A stretch of 13,682 bases of DNA, taken from Actinobacteria bacterium UBA2236 (GTDB lineage Bacteria; Actinomycetota; Actinomycetes; Nanopelagicales; Nanopelagicaceae). Position numbers and translations under genes: made by a program. Below are positions 6,915-13,622 of the stretch, piece after piece. Where the stretch lies: the NCBI GenBank assembly GCA_002347935.1, contig DDYK01000081.1, forward strand, positions 31,286-44,967. The letters run 5' to 3'. Each line of letters begins with the position of its first letter. The first letter of the stretch is position 1. The notes under the pieces were generated by a model. It was not told the DNA's origin, made no database searches, and saw only the letters and a list, made by a program, of their open reading frames with translations.

Positions 6915-7478
6915 GTGGATTCAACCCAAAGTGCGTCAACAATTAAGTCTGAACTTCGGCAGCGCTTTCGAAGTGAGAGAGAGTTTCTCATCACAGATAG
7001 TTCTTGGCAGCATTTACTAGATAGTAAAGAAATCAAAAATTCCCAGGTTCTTGCAAGTTATCACTCATATGCAAGTGAGCCAGATACATCAGAACTAAAT
7101 CAATCCTTGATCAAAAGCGGTAAAACTCTTTTATTGCCAAGACTCCTTCCAGATAATGACCTGGCTTGGATAATCTGGAGCGGCAAGGATGAAGATTTGG
7201 AATTGAACGGCAAAGTAAAGTCACCAAAGGGTGAGACTTTTACAGGCGAGATTGATGTTGTGATAGTTCCAGCACTTCACGTTGATCAAGAGGGCAATCG
7301 CCTAGGTCAAGGTGGTGGCTCCTATGATCGCGCACTTGCCAAGCTAACTTCCTGGAAGGTTGCTCTGGTCTATAGCGGAGAAATAACAAGTCAGAGACTT
7401 CCTGTTGAAAGCTTTGATTGCAAGGTAGATGCGGCTGCAACCCCTGAAATATTGGTTCGATTTACATTAAAGAATTAA
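6915..7478 (+). CDS. 5-formyltetrahydrofolate cyclo-ligase
   Basis: Converts 5-formyl-THF to 5,10-methenyl-THF with ATP, returning the storage or inhibitory folate to one-carbon metabolism in the cytoplasm. The 187-residue length is normal. It shows the N-terminal basic helix KSELRQRFRSER (11-22), the central LLLPRLLPDNDLAWIIW (72-88), the DVVIVPALHVDQEGNRLGQGGGSYDRAL core (114-141) with the glycine-rich substrate/ATP loop, and the LPVESFDCKVDAAATPE tail. The GTG start fits a leaderless promoter. The gene diverges from glp as in mycobacteria, but galU, which I recall between these two genes there, is missing. Its last 17 bp overlap the convergent acyl-CoA dehydrogenase gene. Confidence 0.93.
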   Translation: MDSTQSASTIKSELRQRFRSEREFLITDSSWQHLLDSKEIKNSQVLASYHSYASEPDTSELNQSLIKSGKTLLLPRLLPDNDLAWIIWSGKDEDLELNGKVKSPKGETFTGEIDVVIVPALHVDQEGNRLGQGGGSYDRALAKLTSWKVALVYSGEITSQRLPVESFDCKVDAAATPEILVRFTLKN

Positions 7479-8610
7479 GGTTGCGAGCCATCACTAGGCG
7501 CTGGACTTGATTAGTTCCTTCATAGATTTGCGTTAGCTTGGCATCTCGCATCATCCGCTCCACAGGATAGTCACTTACATATCCATATCCACCAAGAACT
7601 TGAACTGCATCAGTTGTCACCTTCATAGCTACATCAGTTGCATAACACTTGGATGCAGCAGAGAAGAAGGTTAAATCACTTGCGCTATTTTCACTCTTAC
7701 TTGCTGCGGCATATGTCAGCTGCCTTGCAGCAGAAATTTCCATCGCCATATCAGCTAACATAAATTGCACTGCTTGAAAGTCAAAGATTGGTTTGCCGAA
7801 TTGCTTTCTCTCATGTGCATATTTAGTTGCAACTTCGAAAGCGCCTTGGGCGATGCCCAGCGCTTGGGCAGCAATAGTAATTCTGGTGTGATCAAGAGTC
7901 TTCATAGCAAGTGGAAAGCCTGCGCCAATTTCACTAATTCTGCGATCATCACTAATTTCAACATTATCTAAGTAGACCTCGCGCGTTGGAGACCCTTTAA
8001 AGCCCATTTTCTTCTCTGGCGCTCCAAATGAAAGACCAGGATCACTTTTTTCTACGATAAATGCTGTGATTCCCTTTGCGCCTTTGCCTGGATCTGTTGA
8101 TGCCAAAACCGTGTAGAACTCAGAGACTCCAGCATTGGAGATCCACTTCTTACTTCCATTTAAAACCCAGCCATCGCCTTTTCTTACCGCTCTTGTCTTC
8201 ATTGACGCAGCATCTGATCCAGCCTCAGACTCTGAGAGGCAATATGAAAAACCTTTACCTTGAGCAAGCGGTGTTAGCCAGCGTTTTTTTTGTTCAGGGC
8301 TTCCACCTAACATAAGTGGAACAGAACCAAGTTTATTTACTGCAGGAATTAAGGATGCAGAAGCACAGACTCTGGCAACTTCTTCGATGATTATTACAAC
8401 TCCAAGTGCATCTGCTCCATCACCACCATATTCACTAGGAACGTGGGCTGCGGCAAGGCCTGCGCCTTGAAGAGCCTCAAATGCTTCTTGTGGATATCTG
8501 GAATTAGCATCGACATCATGAGCAAAGGGTTGAATTTTTTTATCTGCAAGTGAGCGAACGCTCGCTCTCAAGGCTTGATATTCCTCAGGAAGTTCGAAGA
8601 GATTTACCAT
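7462..8610 (-). CDS. Acyl-CoA dehydrogenase
   Basis: FAD-dependent dehydrogenase that makes a trans-2,3 double bond in acyl-CoA, passing electrons to ETF, for fatty-acid or branched-chain amino-acid breakdown. The 382-residue protein has the full three-domain layout: helical N-terminus, middle FAD/substrate signature YCLSESEAGSDAASMKT, and the C-terminal LGGYGYVSDYPVERMMRDAK. The catalytic base is E364 in QIYEGTNQVQR, the position used by short- and medium-chain and branched-chain enzymes. Chain-length preference cannot be read from sequence alone. It begins 9 bp after the CopD-CtaG stop on the same strand, with a -10 box built over that stop codon. Its 3' end overlaps the cyclo-ligase gene by 17 bp. 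Confidence 0.95.
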   Translation of the reverse strand: MVNLFELPEEYQALRASVRSLADKKIQPFAHDVDANSRYPQEAFEALQGAGLAAAHVPSEYGGDGADALGVVIIIEEVARVCASASLIPAVNKLGSVPLMLGGSPEQKKRWLTPLAQGKGFSYCLSESEAGSDAASMKTRAVRKGDGWVLNGSKKWISNAGVSEFYTVLASTDPGKGAKGITAFIVEKSDPGLSFGAPEKKMGFKGSPTREVYLDNVEISDDRRISEIGAGFPLAMKTLDHTRITIAAQALGIAQGAFEVATKYAHERKQFGKPIFDFQAVQFMLADMAMEISAARQLTYAAASKSENSASDLTFFSAASKCYATDVAMKVTTDAVQVLGGYGYVSDYPVERMMRDAKLTQIYEGTNQVQRLVMARNLNSLM

Positions 8611-8616
8611 GGCGCA

Positions 8617-8622
8617 ATACTA
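8617..8622 (-). promoter_or_regulatory. -10 box TAGTAT of a predicted leaderless promoter for the acyl-CoA dehydrogenase
   Basis: Minus strand TAGTAT, TGCGCC, ATG (8610): six bases between the box and the start codon. The first three bases of the box are the TAG stop codon of the upstream CopD-CtaG gene, so one trinucleotide may do both jobs. Confidence 0.55.
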
Positions 8623-10404
8623 CTTATCTTGTGATGAATTGTTCTTGCGAGAAAGTTGCTCAAGATAAGCGTTATATTCGGCAAGATCTGTACTGGAGCG
8701 ACGATCTGCCCTCTTAGCTTCCCTGGCATCACTTCTTACCCACTGAATAAAAGTTGCAACAAGGGCAATAACGATAGGTATTTCACCCATAGCCCAACCA
8801 ATGGCAGCTCCTGTCTTTTGATCCCGTAGAAGATCGGTGGCCCAAGGTCGATCCAGCAACTGATACAGACCACCATCAATCAACTCATTAGCTGACATCA
8901 GGGCCACTGAAAAGAAAGCGTGAATACTCATCGCTGCAAGAAGTATTACTACACGAACTAGATGATGAACCTTTCTGGGATTTGGATCAATTCCAACTAT
9001 GACGTGAAAGAAAAGTAATCCAGCAGCAACGAAATGAAAGTTCATAATCAGATGACCAAAGTGTCCACTCATTAGATTAGAAAATAGCGGCGTGAAATAA
9101 AGTGCAAAGAGCGAGCCATCAAATATTGCTAGCGCGGAAATCGGATGAGTTATGACTCTACTCGGGCGAGAGTGAAGAGCTTGTATCAGCATCCCTCGAA
9201 TTCCTCGCTCAGATTTGTTTCTCCCAATAGGAAGAGTTCTCAAAGCAAGTGTGATTGGAGCGCTTAATATGATTGCAATTGGAGCAATCATGCTTAAAAC
9301 CATATGGGCAATCATGTGATACTGAAAAGAGAAGTGAGAGTAAAGACCTAGTCCCCCGCTTGTTGCATAATCTAGAAGTGAAATTCCAATCGCAAAGGAA
9401 ACTGTTCTCCCAACGGGCCAACGATCTCCCCGGCGAGAAAGAGCAACTACGCCGCGGATATAAAGTGCGGTAGCAAAAATTAGAACGCCAAGTGCTAAAC
9501 CATTTGCTTCATATTCAAAGAACACTCTTGAAAGAGTGGGTTCACTTGGCATAGAAATTCCAATTAGCTCTCTGATGCGATCAAATTCTATTTCGCCACT
9601 TTCCACCGGAGTGAAGCGGTTAAGAATTGCGCCAATTCCCAAGATCACTATCATTACCCCGATTTCAAACGAGAGTAAAGTATTGACCGATACATTCTTT
9701 CTTACTCTGCTAGCAATAATGAAAACGATAAGCGTTAGTGCAATTTTTAGCGAAATTAAAGCGCCATATCCAGTAAACCAATCTGGGCTAAAGCGAAGTC
9801 TTGTCCAGGCGTTTGCTACACCACTTAGAACAACAGCTAGAGATGACCAGAGGGCAATCACAGATACTCTAGAAAAAGCAAAGCTTTGTATCTGGCTTGG
9901 CATTACTTTCAAAGCAATCACACTGCCAATCCAAAAGCTTAAGCCAATAACATGGATTACAAGTGACCCGATTGCAAGTGAGTGACCCCCTAGCGAACTG
10001 GAATGACTCTGGAACAGCGGGGCAATAATGCCGCTCAGTGCTAAAACAAGAAGTACTAGCGCGCCACCATTTTTCTTCAGTAAATTTGAAAAGATAAATA
10101 CCAGAAAAGCTACTATGACTTGATAAGTTAACAATTTACCAAGAGTTACTTGAGTGATAAAAGATTGCAAGATGTTCACTTTCAATATTTCGCCAATTCC
10201 ACTGCCAAATATTTCAGCAAGGCTGGACAACAAATAACCAATGGTCACTACAAACCATACTCCCGAGAGAATTTTTAAAACTTTGAGAGTGGTTGCAGAG
10301 CTCTGCTCAAGATGACCATGATTTTCTGGAAGTAGAAAGGCGAGGGAAATTAAGAGTCCGATCACAAGGACAGCAAGAGCGGTATTTGCTAGATCAAATA
10401 ACAT
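8620..10404 (-). CDS. CopD-CtaG fusion: copper-transport domain plus caa3-type cytochrome c oxidase assembly domain
   Basis: A polytopic membrane protein of 594 residues joining two families. Residues 1 to about 290 resemble CopD (about eight spans), with candidate copper-binding histidines H134, H141 and H151 in SHSSSLGGHSLAIGSLVIHVIGLSFWIG. Residues about 300-560 form a CtaG_Caa3 domain with histidine-rich membrane motifs: YSHFSFQYHMIAHMVLSMIAP (355-375), GHFGHLIMNFHFVAAGLLFFHVIVGIDPNP (447-476) and the terminal GWAMGEIPI. The same fusion is known in actinobacteria (Rv0102 in M. tuberculosis, from memory). The likely role is delivering copper to the CuA/CuB centres of cytochrome c oxidase. 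The C-terminus (about 560-594) is charged and cytoplasmic. It diverges from the zinc-ribbon gene across 54 bp. A weak TAGTGG box lies 6 nt before the ATG. Confidence 0.9.
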   Translation of the reverse strand: MLFDLANTALAVLVIGLLISLAFLLPENHGHLEQSSATTLKVLKILSGVWFVVTIGYLLSSLAEIFGSGIGEILKVNILQSFITQVTLGKLLTYQVIVAFLVFIFSNLLKKNGGALVLLVLALSGIIAPLFQSHSSSLGGHSLAIGSLVIHVIGLSFWIGSVIALKVMPSQIQSFAFSRVSVIALWSSLAVVLSGVANAWTRLRFSPDWFTGYGALISLKIALTLIVFIIASRVRKNVSVNTLLSFEIGVMIVILGIGAILNRFTPVESGEIEFDRIRELIGISMPSEPTLSRVFFEYEANGLALGVLIFATALYIRGVVALSRRGDRWPVGRTVSFAIGISLLDYATSGGLGLYSHFSFQYHMIAHMVLSMIAPIAIILSAPITLALRTLPIGRNKSERGIRGMLIQALHSRPSRVITHPISALAIFDGSLFALYFTPLFSNLMSGHFGHLIMNFHFVAAGLLFFHVIVGIDPNPRKVHHLVRVVILLAAMSIHAFFSVALMSANELIDGGLYQLLDRPWATDLLRDQKTGAAIGWAMGEIPIVIALVATFIQWVRSDAREAKRADRRSSTDLAEYNAYLEQLSRKNNSSQDK

Positions 10405-10446
10405 GCTTGTCCACTATTCCGATTCGCCGAAGTAATGCATACTACC

Positions 10447-10452
10447 TAAGAT
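10447..10452 (+). promoter_or_regulatory. -10 box TAAGAT of a predicted leaderless promoter for the FmdB/Ruc-like gene
   Basis: TAAGAT, TACGCT, then GTG at 10459: the six-base spacing seen at the other starts. TACGCT is itself a TAnnnT hexamer, but it abuts the start codon and is too close to serve. No -35 is evident. Confidence 0.55.
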
Positions 10453-10458
10453 TACGCT

Positions 10459-10701
10459 GTGCCGACATATCAATATCAATGCACCGCCTGTGAACATGCC
10501 TTTGAGATAGTGCAATCCTTCACAGATGATCCAATCTCAATTTGTCCTGAGTGTGGCAAAGAGGTTCGAAAGATTTACTCAAATATTGGGATCGTCTTCA
10601 AAGGTTCTGGCTTTTATAAGACTGATTCCCAAGTTAAAAAGAGTGAGGTGCCAAAGCCAACTCCGACTGCTGCTACTCCGCCACCTACAAAGAGTGATTA
10701 A
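10459..10701 (+). CDS. FmdB-family zinc-ribbon protein, Ruc-like
   Basis: An 80-residue protein with an N-terminal zinc ribbon (C8, C11, C29, C32 as CTAC and CPEC) in the typical frame MPTYQYQCTACEHAFE. It continues with KIYSNIGIVFKGSGFYKTD and ends in a Lys/Pro/Thr-rich tail (about 57-80) that looks disordered. This layout matches M. tuberculosis Rv0991c, reported as a redox-regulated chaperone (Ruc). The cysteine set would allow the same oxidation switch, but that role is inferred. Rv0991c also neighbours the folate cyclo-ligase gene; here the acyl-CoA dehydrogenase and CopD-CtaG genes lie between. The GTG start is preferred because the family begins MPxY at this point and a -10 box is correctly placed. 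Confidence 0.88.
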   Translation: MPTYQYQCTACEHAFEIVQSFTDDPISICPECGKEVRKIYSNIGIVFKGSGFYKTDSQVKKSEVPKPTPTAATPPPTKSD

Positions 10702-10715
10702 CTCTTAACTAGTTG

Positions 10716-10817
10716 CTAATGATGAGGGGGCTTGTCTCCCCGAATTTCCTCATCACGTTTATCATCTTTTTCCAACTCAATCTCATCGGATGTCACTGCT
10801 GGGATGAATTCACTCAT
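10716..10817 (-). CDS. Small acidic protein of unknown function, coupled to tetR
   Basis: A 33-codon ORF not recognisable as any family. Its ATG overlaps the tetR TGA as ATGA, the classic layout for translational coupling. The product starts MSEFIPAVTSDEIELEKDDK and ends GDKPPHH; it is strongly charged, acidic in the middle, with no membrane span or cysteine. Codons such as GAT GAG ATT GAG and GAA AAA GAT GAT give the purine-first bias of real genes, and the ORF fills almost all the space between tetR and the zinc-ribbon gene in a genome with little spare DNA. An accidental ORF remains possible at this length. Confidence 0.45.
   Translation of the reverse strand: MSEFIPAVTSDEIELEKDDKRDEEIRGDKPPHH
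10721..10754 (+). terminator. Candidate hairpin terminator after the FmdB/Ruc-like gene
   Basis: GATGAGG (10721-10727) pairs exactly with CCTCATC (10748-10754), and GGGG/CCCC (10727-10730 with 10738-10741) can form an inner or competing stem with a 7-nt loop. It begins 20 nt after the stop. The nearest T-run starts 12 bases past the hairpin, so intrinsic termination would be weak. It overlaps the 3' end of the small ORF on the other strand. Confidence 0.35.
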
Positions 10818-11410
10818 TTCATTCCCAAAGACCTTTGGATGCCTCTTAAGACTTCTGGAAAAGATTGCCTTGGCATGAACCCTTCAATTATTAGAGAGCT
10901 GGCGCCATGCACTGCCGACCAAACCAAAACCTCACCATCTTGTCGCGCACTTTTGCTTATCAATCCAACGCTCACCAATTCATCAAGACTCTCTGAGAGC
11001 AATCTCCATGCTTTATGATCTTGGGGAACTTCTTGCATCTCACAGAATCCACCGAACAACAATCGATAAAGATTCGGTTCAGTTACAGCCCATTTGAAAT
11101 ATGCATTTCCCATCGCTTGAAATCTCTCTTTTGCACTACGCATGCTATTTCCGGACACCTTAGAGATGGCCTGCTCCTGCAAATCTGCTAATCGATCAAA
11201 GAGAATAGTTCCTACGGCTGAGATAAGGGCGTCTTTATCTTGAAAATAGTGATAGCTAGCACTTGGGCTAACGCCGACATCTGCAGAAACGGCTCTAAGC
11301 GAAAGGTGATCCGGGCCATACTTTCTTACCAAAGCAATAGCCGCTTCAACTAGAGCGCTTTCTAAATCTCCATGATGATAGGAACTAACTACCGCCATTC
11401 TGGGAACCAT
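10814..11410 (-). CDS. TetR-family transcriptional regulator with WHG-type C-terminal domain
   Basis: A 198-residue repressor-type protein. The N-terminal helix-turn-helix is clear: YHHGDLESALVEAAIALV, then LSLRAVSADVGVSPSASYHYFQDKDALISAV, the TetR recognition region. The rest is helical, with YFKWAVTEPNLYRLLFGG and a C-terminal VHGASSLIIEGFMP resembling the WHG (TetR_C_33) ligand domain. An upstream ATG at 11494 would place the N-terminus across the mmpL promoter, so I chose the ATG at 11410. It has CATAAT six bases ahead, and TTGAAC 17 bp further up. An AAGGAG lies 12 nt before the ATG, so a leadered start cannot be excluded. It most likely represses the divergent mmpL gene and itself; the inducer is unknown. 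Confidence 0.88.
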   Translation of the reverse strand: MVPRMAVVSSYHHGDLESALVEAAIALVRKYGPDHLSLRAVSADVGVSPSASYHYFQDKDALISAVGTILFDRLADLQEQAISKVSGNSMRSAKERFQAMGNAYFKWAVTEPNLYRLLFGGFCEMQEVPQDHKAWRLLSESLDELVSVGLISKSARQDGEVLVWSAVHGASSLIIEGFMPRQSFPEVLRGIQRSLGMK

Positions 11411-11416
11411 CTGGAA

Positions 11417-11445
11417 ATTATGCTCCTTAACTTGACAATGTTCAA
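11417..11445 (-). promoter_or_regulatory. Predicted tetR promoter (TTGAAC-17-CATAAT)
   Basis: On the minus strand TTGAAC (11445-11440) is followed by 17 bp and CATAAT (11422-11417), then TTCCAG and the ATG at 11410. The transcript would start on the ATG. The -35 lies inside the left arm of the inverted repeat and is only two bases from the -35 of mmpL. Confidence 0.5.
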
Positions 11446-11460
11446 ATAGGCGCAGATAAT
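11432..11460 (+). promoter_or_regulatory. Predicted mmpL promoter (TTGACA-17-GATAAT)
   Basis: A consensus -35, TTGACA (11432-11437), optimal 17-bp spacer and GATAAT (11455-11460): the best sigma-70-type promoter in the window. The expected start near 11467 leaves a leader of about 26 nt containing AAGGGGA, so this gene is translated from a normal ribosome-binding site, unlike its neighbours. Confidence 0.75.
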
Positions 11461-11471
11461 CTGAACATTGT
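11435..11471. promoter_or_regulatory. Predicted TetR operator: perfect 10-bp inverted repeat
   Basis: ACAATGTTCA (11435-11444) and TGAACATTGT (11462-11471) are exact reverse complements separated by 17 bp (27 bp centre to centre). The left arm lies within TTGACAATGTTCAA, itself a partial palindrome. The left arm overlaps both divergent -35 elements and the right arm covers the expected mmpL transcription start. This is a strong layout for repression of both genes by the adjacent TetR protein. Confidence 0.72.
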
Positions 11472-11492
11472 ATAGATTCACAAAGGGGAAAC

Positions 11493-13595
11493 ATGTTTGA
11501 ACGCCTTGGTCACTTCATAGCAAAGCGGAAAAAATCGGTTCTTGCCCTCTTTCTGCTCTCCACGATCCTTGCTGGGGCTGTGGGATCTCAGGTTTTTTCT
11601 CGCTTTGATACCGGTGGCTACATCGACCCAGATAGTGACTCAGCAAAGGTTTGGGAGTATTTGGAGGAAACTTTTAAGGTTAAAGACCCATCGGTTGTAT
11701 TGGTAGTAGACGGAAAAGATAAGTCGGTTGATGATCCAAGTGTGATAGCGACAGCGCAGAGAATTGAAAGTAATCTTCGAAGTGAACCCAGCGCTGAGAA
11801 CGTTCTCTCCTATTGGTCTTCAGGTGGAGCACCATCGCTTAAGAGCAAAGATGGAAAGTCTGCATTTATTTTCGTCTATCTTAAGTCAACTGACTTTACC
11901 GAGATAGATAAACTCGGAGGCCTGTATCAAGAGAAGTATGATGGAGAATTTGAGGGCGTTGAAGTTTATGCATCTGGCGGCGCAGTATTTGCAAATGCCA
12001 TCAATGGCCGAATCCAAGATGACTTGAAAGTTTCTGAAGCAGTATCGATTCCACTTACCTTTCTGCTTCTCTTATTTGTATTCGGAGCCATGGCTGCATC
12101 TGCGATGCCCCTAATTGTTGGTATTACTGCAATCTTAGGAACATTCCTAGTCATGTTCCTTCTTACTCTAGTCACGGATGTGAGCATTTTTGCTTTAAAT
12201 TTAACCACCGGACTTGGGTTGGGCTTAGGTATTGATTACGCTCTATTGGTAGTCAATAGATTCCGAGAAGAATTAGCTAAGGGTCTTGATAATGAAAGTG
12301 CCATAGTAAATACCCTTCGCACTGCCGGCAAAACGGTCTTCTATTCTGGAGTCACGGTAGTTCTAACTCTCTTATCCTTGACATTCTTTCCACAGAATTT
12401 CCTAAAATCTATGGGTTATGCCGGAGCTGCAGTAGTTGCTCTTGCAGTCGTTGGAGCGCTAATTCCCCTGCCAGCGATTTTGGCCCTATTGGGAAGAAAG
12501 ATTAATAAAGGTGTGGTTCGAAAGGGTGGAATAGTTCAAAAAGAAGATGGAAGATGGTCCAAGGTTGCACGATTTGTTATGAGAAGACCGATCAGCGTAA
12601 TAACTGCTTCCTTGGCTCTGCTCTTCTTGATGATTGCTCCAATAGCAAACATTAAGTTTTCTCAAGTCGATAGTGGAGTACTGCCTAGAGACGATCGGGC
12701 ATATATCGCATCTCAATTTATTGCTGATGAATTTCCTGGCCAAGAGAGCAACCCGATAGAAATAGTTTTTCCAAATGCAGTATCGCAAACCAGTGAAATC
12801 AACGCCTTTGTAAACCAAGTAAAGGCAACTAAAGGCATAACTCGAGTTGGACAAGTTGAACTAGCTGGAGAAAGTGCGCGCATGGTCGCAATTCATTCGA
12901 TGCAGCCAAGAACTAGTGAAGGCGAGGCTCTAATTAAGGAGCTTCGAAATCTGCCCGCGCCTAGTGGAACCTTGATAGGCGGCGCAGCAGCAGATTATGC
13001 AGATACACAAAATGCAATCTCTAGCACTCTTCCTGCCGTTCTAGGGTGGATCATAATCACAGTTCTGCTATTGCTCTTTGCCTTTACTGGCTCAATCCTT
13101 CTTCCGATAAAGGCCGTAATTCTAAACTTTGTCTCTCTTGCCGCGACCATGGGAGTTTTAACCTGGGTCTTCATCGATGGAAATCTAAAGTTCCTGGTCG
13201 GAGATTTCAATGAAACTGGATCACTTGACACAAATACCATGGTCTTAATTGCAGTTGTTGCCTTTGGACTATCTATGGATTATGAGGTCTTCTTGCTCTC
13301 CCGAATAAAGGAAGAGCATGATGCCGGTAGATCAAATATTGATTCTGTTGCGATGGGTCTGCAAAAATCAGCAAGAATCATCACCGCTGCTGCTTTCATT
13401 CTTGCCGTGGTATTTGCCGCCTTCGTAATTAGCGGTGTTACATCAATCAAGATGATGGGATTTGGTGTCGCCTTTGCAATTCTTCTAGATGCTACTTTGA
13501 TTCGCGCATTTCTAGTGCCAGCTCTTATGAGACTATTTGGTGACTGGAATTGGTGGGCTCCACGCTCACTCAAGCGCTTTCAGATAAATCACTGA
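11493..13595 (+). CDS. MmpL/RND-family membrane transporter
   Basis: A 700-residue proton-driven exporter of the MmpL type, the family that moves lipids, lipid conjugates or hydrophobic compounds across the inner membrane. It has the duplicated layout: a span at about 13-31, an extracytoplasmic domain (about 32-180) and five spans (about 184-335), then a repeat with a span at 368-387, a second domain (388-512) and spans from 513 to about 680. The proton-relay Asp-Tyr pairs are in GLGLGIDYALLVVNRFREE (D248, Y249) and GLSMDYEVFLLSRIKEE (D596, Y597). The ending GDWNWWAP is also typical. It lacks the long C-terminal extension of mycobacterial MmpL3. AAGGGGA lies about 4 nt before the ATG. TetR control suggests an inducible efflux or envelope role; the substrate is not predictable. 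Confidence 0.92.
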   Translation: MFERLGHFIAKRKKSVLALFLLSTILAGAVGSQVFSRFDTGGYIDPDSDSAKVWEYLEETFKVKDPSVVLVVDGKDKSVDDPSVIATAQRIESNLRSEPSAENVLSYWSSGGAPSLKSKDGKSAFIFVYLKSTDFTEIDKLGGLYQEKYDGEFEGVEVYASGGAVFANAINGRIQDDLKVSEAVSIPLTFLLLLFVFGAMAASAMPLIVGITAILGTFLVMFLLTLVTDVSIFALNLTTGLGLGLGIDYALLVVNRFREELAKGLDNESAIVNTLRTAGKTVFYSGVTVVLTLLSLTFFPQNFLKSMGYAGAAVVALAVVGALIPLPAILALLGRKINKGVVRKGGIVQKEDGRWSKVARFVMRRPISVITASLALLFLMIAPIANIKFSQVDSGVLPRDDRAYIASQFIADEFPGQESNPIEIVFPNAVSQTSEINAFVNQVKATKGITRVGQVELAGESARMVAIHSMQPRTSEGEALIKELRNLPAPSGTLIGGAAADYADTQNAISSTLPAVLGWIIITVLLLLFAFTGSILLPIKAVILNFVSLAATMGVLTWVFIDGNLKFLVGDFNETGSLDTNTMVLIAVVAFGLSMDYEVFLLSRIKEEHDAGRSNIDSVAMGLQKSARIITAAAFILAVVFAAFVISGVTSIKMMGFGVAFAILLDATLIRAFLVPALMRLFGDWNWWAPRSLKRFQINH

Positions 13596-13610
13596 AGGAT
13601 TCTGCGCAGG

Positions 13611-13616
13611 TAGACT
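13611..13616 (+). promoter_or_regulatory. -10 box TAGACT of a predicted leaderless promoter for purU
   Basis: TAGACT, TCAGTA, ATG (13623): again exactly six bases between the box and the start codon, in the 27-bp gap after mmpL. It implies purU is transcribed independently of mmpL. Confidence 0.55.
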
Positions 13617-13622
13617 TCAGTA

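Noticed and set aside
9536..9985. 149-codon plus-strand ORF opposite the CopD-CtaG gene
   Set aside because: It lies wholly antisense to a clear membrane-protein gene and has no recognisable motif; antisense of hydrophobic coding DNA often stays open.
10713..11018. 101-codon plus-strand ORF opposite tetR and the small acidic ORF
   Set aside because: The opposite strand holds a complete TetR reading frame; this translation has no family likeness.
11411..11494. N-terminal extension of the TetR protein to the ATG at 11494
   Set aside because: It would run across the mmpL promoter and operator and adds residues unlike the family; the family normally starts shortly before the YHHGDL motif.
12486..12854. 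122-codon minus-strand ORF opposite mmpL
   Set aside because: Antisense shadow of a well-supported transporter gene; the translation resembles no family.
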